Shown one piece after another: positions 62,570 to 64,000 of a stretch of 64,000 bases of DNA. Position numbers and translations under genes: made by a program. Origin of the DNA: Leptospira fletcheri (GTDB lineage: Bacteria > Spirochaetota > Leptospiria > Leptospirales > Leptospiraceae). The notes below the pieces were generated by a model that had not been told where the DNA came from, ran no database searches, and saw nothing but the letters and a program-made list of their open reading frames with translations. Location of the stretch: contig NZ_RQET01000013.1 of the NCBI RefSeq assembly GCF_004769195.1, positions 124,001 to 188,000 of the forward strand, given 5' to 3'. The number at the start of each line of letters is the position of its first letter. Position 1 is the stretch's first letter.

Positions 62570-63955
62570 ATGATTCAGGACATGGTACCGGGCTCGAGAT
62601 CAGGATTTTTCCGAAGAATTCGTTACGCAGTTTCGGATTACGTTCTTCCGGATAGATCGATCTCCCAAGGACTTCCGTTTTGGCGGGAATTGGTGCTTTC
62701 TTCCCTGATCCTAGCGATGACCGTACTCGGTTCCTTGGCCTACCTTCCGAGCGTACTCTTGGCCCTCCGAGAAAAGATCTTTTCCGTCGTACTAATCGAT
62801 ACTCTAGCCTTGGTTCTGGTATTCATATTGTTCTTCGGGAAAAAACTGCCCTTTTCCCTACGCTCCTCGGGAGTACTTGTACTGAATTACTTTTTGGGAA
62901 CTTCCTTACTTGTCATTTTAGGTCCGGCGGGAGGAGGAATGATCTGGCTCTTTCCCTTTCCGGTTTTTACCGGAATCCTATTCGGGATCGTTCCCTGCCT
63001 TTGGGCTTTGCTTGGAAATTTCTTTTCCATCGTGATCGCCTCTATTGCGTTGAGTCGATTTCAACTCGCATGGAGCATGCCCGTGGAAGTACTGTATGTC
63101 GTAGGTTTCAATTTCGTCGTCGCCGATGCGATCGTATGCGTTTCCTTAACAGTGTTGATGTTGGGACTGCAGAAAAATATAGAGAGAAAGAATCATTTTT
63201 TGGAATATCTGAAGAGACGTCGGTTCCAAATTTCCCGCTCCAAACGAAATCTGGAGTCCGAGATTTTAAGACGTGCGGAAATGGAAACGAGGCTGGAGGA
63301 AAATCTGAAGGAAAAAGAGGTTCTTCTTCAGGAGATCCACCATCGCGTCAAAAACAATCTTCAGATCGTTTCCGGGATGCTCAACCTGCAGAACATGTAC
63401 GCCCAGGACGGCGTGACTGCGGAAGCACTGGAAAAAGCACAGGATAGAATCCGGGCCATGGCCTTGATTCATGACCATCTTTACCAACAGGGAAATTTTT
63501 CCACGGTAGCGATGAACCAGTATCTGGAATCCCTTCTAAATCACCTGATTCTTTCGCAAGCGCCTCCCGGAAACAGGATCGAATTCGAAACAGAGTGGAA
63601 TCATATTCCCATTCCGATGGAAAAAGCGATTCCTTGCGGATTGATCGTGACGGAACTCATTTCCAACGCGTTAAAGCACGCGTTTCCGAACGGAAGAAAG
63701 GGAAAGATCTTCGTCCGCCTTGAAGAGACCGAAGACGGATTGACTCTTTGCGTAAAGGACGACGGAATCGGACTGCCGAAAGATTCGCCGGCCTTCCATT
63801 TTTTAAGTACGGGAAAAATGCCGAACAAGGACGGGGAACAGTACGATTCTTTAGGTTTGATGATCATCCGATCTTTGGCCGGTCAGTTGAAGGCGAAATT
63901 GATTTTGGAACCTTGCGCAGGCACCGCGGTCCGCTTGGTCTTTTCCAAATTCTGA
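62570..63955 (+). CDS. HisKA_2-type membrane sensor histidine kinase
   Basis: A 461-residue kinase. Six hydrophobic helices span about residues 38-195, then a coiled linker (EMETRLEENLKEKEVLLQ) and a HisKA_2 domain with the phosphoacceptor in EIHHRVKNNLQIVSGML. The ATPase domain has VTELISNALKHAFPNG, VKDDGIGLPKD and SLGLMIIRSLAGQL. It autophosphorylates the histidine and signals to a response regulator that is not in the window; it may lie to the right. No periplasmic sensor domain is seen. The ribosome site is weak. Confidence 0.88.
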   Translation: MIQDMVPGSRSGFFRRIRYAVSDYVLPDRSISQGLPFWRELVLSSLILAMTVLGSLAYLPSVLLALREKIFSVVLIDTLALVLVFILFFGKKLPFSLRSSGVLVLNYFLGTSLLVILGPAGGGMIWLFPFPVFTGILFGIVPCLWALLGNFFSIVIASIALSRFQLAWSMPVEVLYVVGFNFVVADAIVCVSLTVLMLGLQKNIERKNHFLEYLKRRRFQISRSKRNLESEILRRAEMETRLEENLKEKEVLLQEIHHRVKNNLQIVSGMLNLQNMYAQDGVTAEALEKAQDRIRAMALIHDHLYQQGNFSTVAMNQYLESLLNHLILSQAPPGNRIEFETEWNHIPIPMEKAIPCGLIVTELISNALKHAFPNGRKGKIFVRLEETEDGLTLCVKDDGIGLPKDSPAFHFLSTGKMPNKDGEQYDSLGLMIIRSLAGQLKAKLILEPCAGTAVRLVFSKF

Positions 63956-64000
63956 ACGGAATGTGCATCCGAAAAAGAAAAGGAATCGAAAAAATGAATT

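Noticed and set aside
1..64000. tRNA, rRNA or CRISPR features
   Set aside because: I found no cloverleaf with TTCGA-type T-loops, no rRNA-like conserved stretches and no regularly spaced repeats by eye.

Overview
The window looks like chromosomal DNA of a spirochaete of the genus Leptospira. The evidence is family content: many Leptospira-style lipoproteins with LLGC/LSGC lipoboxes, GAF-SpoIIE phosphatases, a CcmE-CcmF block, a short LeuA, and many small TetR/MarR/AraC regulators. By eye the base composition is mid-40s to high-40s %GC, which would suit one of the GC-richer Leptospira lineages. Genus is probable, species is not determined. Coding density is high. I saw no tRNA, rRNA, CRISPR array, phage or insertion sequence.

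Layout. (1) 1-10498, minus strand: a tightly packed operon of at least ten genes that reads like an undescribed specialised-metabolite cluster without NRPS or PKS. In transcription order it encodes an AfsA-like hotdog protein, a fatty acid desaturase, a flavin amine-oxidase-fold enzyme, an alpha/beta hydrolase, an HpaB-type flavin hydroxylase, an agmatinase-family ureohydrolase, a fold-III PLP decarboxylase, an AMP-forming ligase, an acyl carrier protein and a VioC-like arginine oxygenase that runs off the left edge. A 717-base AT-rich region full of inverted repeats lies upstream. (2) 11216-16312: alpha-methylacyl-CoA racemase, polysaccharide deacetylase, small EamA-type transporter, a second alpha/beta hydrolase paired with an AraC regulator, and an Mpo1-like protein. 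(3) 16218-20613: YdcF, then cytochrome c maturation genes ccmE-ccmF-ccmH-like and a zinc-ribbon protein. CcmE carries the rare CxxxY haem-binding motif. (4) 20616-31426: lipoprotein, AmtB, GAF-SpoIIE-TPR phosphatase, membrane-anchored hydrolase, glycerol-kinase-like FGGY kinase, DoxX, MORN lipoprotein, metallophosphoesterase.

(5) 31575-42692: second SpoIIE phosphatase, DUF2817 peptidase-like protein, small membrane protein, DsbA-fold protein, tandem related lipoproteins, a divergent alcohol dehydrogenase/TetR pair with two clear palindromic operators, enoyl-CoA hydratase, TPR protein. (6) 42731-44184: a leucine-rich leader peptide, mutually exclusive antiterminator and terminator, and a leuA-type gene, a textbook-looking leucine attenuator. 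(7) 44258-57183: TetR and an AcrB-type RND pump, a YheT-like hydrolase, a thiolase, and a complete CzcCBA/CusCBA-type heavy-metal RND operon. (8) 57180-63955: acyltransferase-like membrane protein, DUF2804 protein, hypothetical genes, aldo/keto reductase, MarR regulator and a HisKA_2 sensor kinase.

The most likely undescribed system is region 1. The oxygenase has the residues that bind arginine in VioC, and an agmatinase-type ureohydrolase and an amino-acid decarboxylase sit beside an ACP and its ligase. The plausible reading is an arginine-derived building block handled on a carrier protein and joined to, or modified with, a lipid-like part by the hotdog protein and desaturase. The product is unknown.
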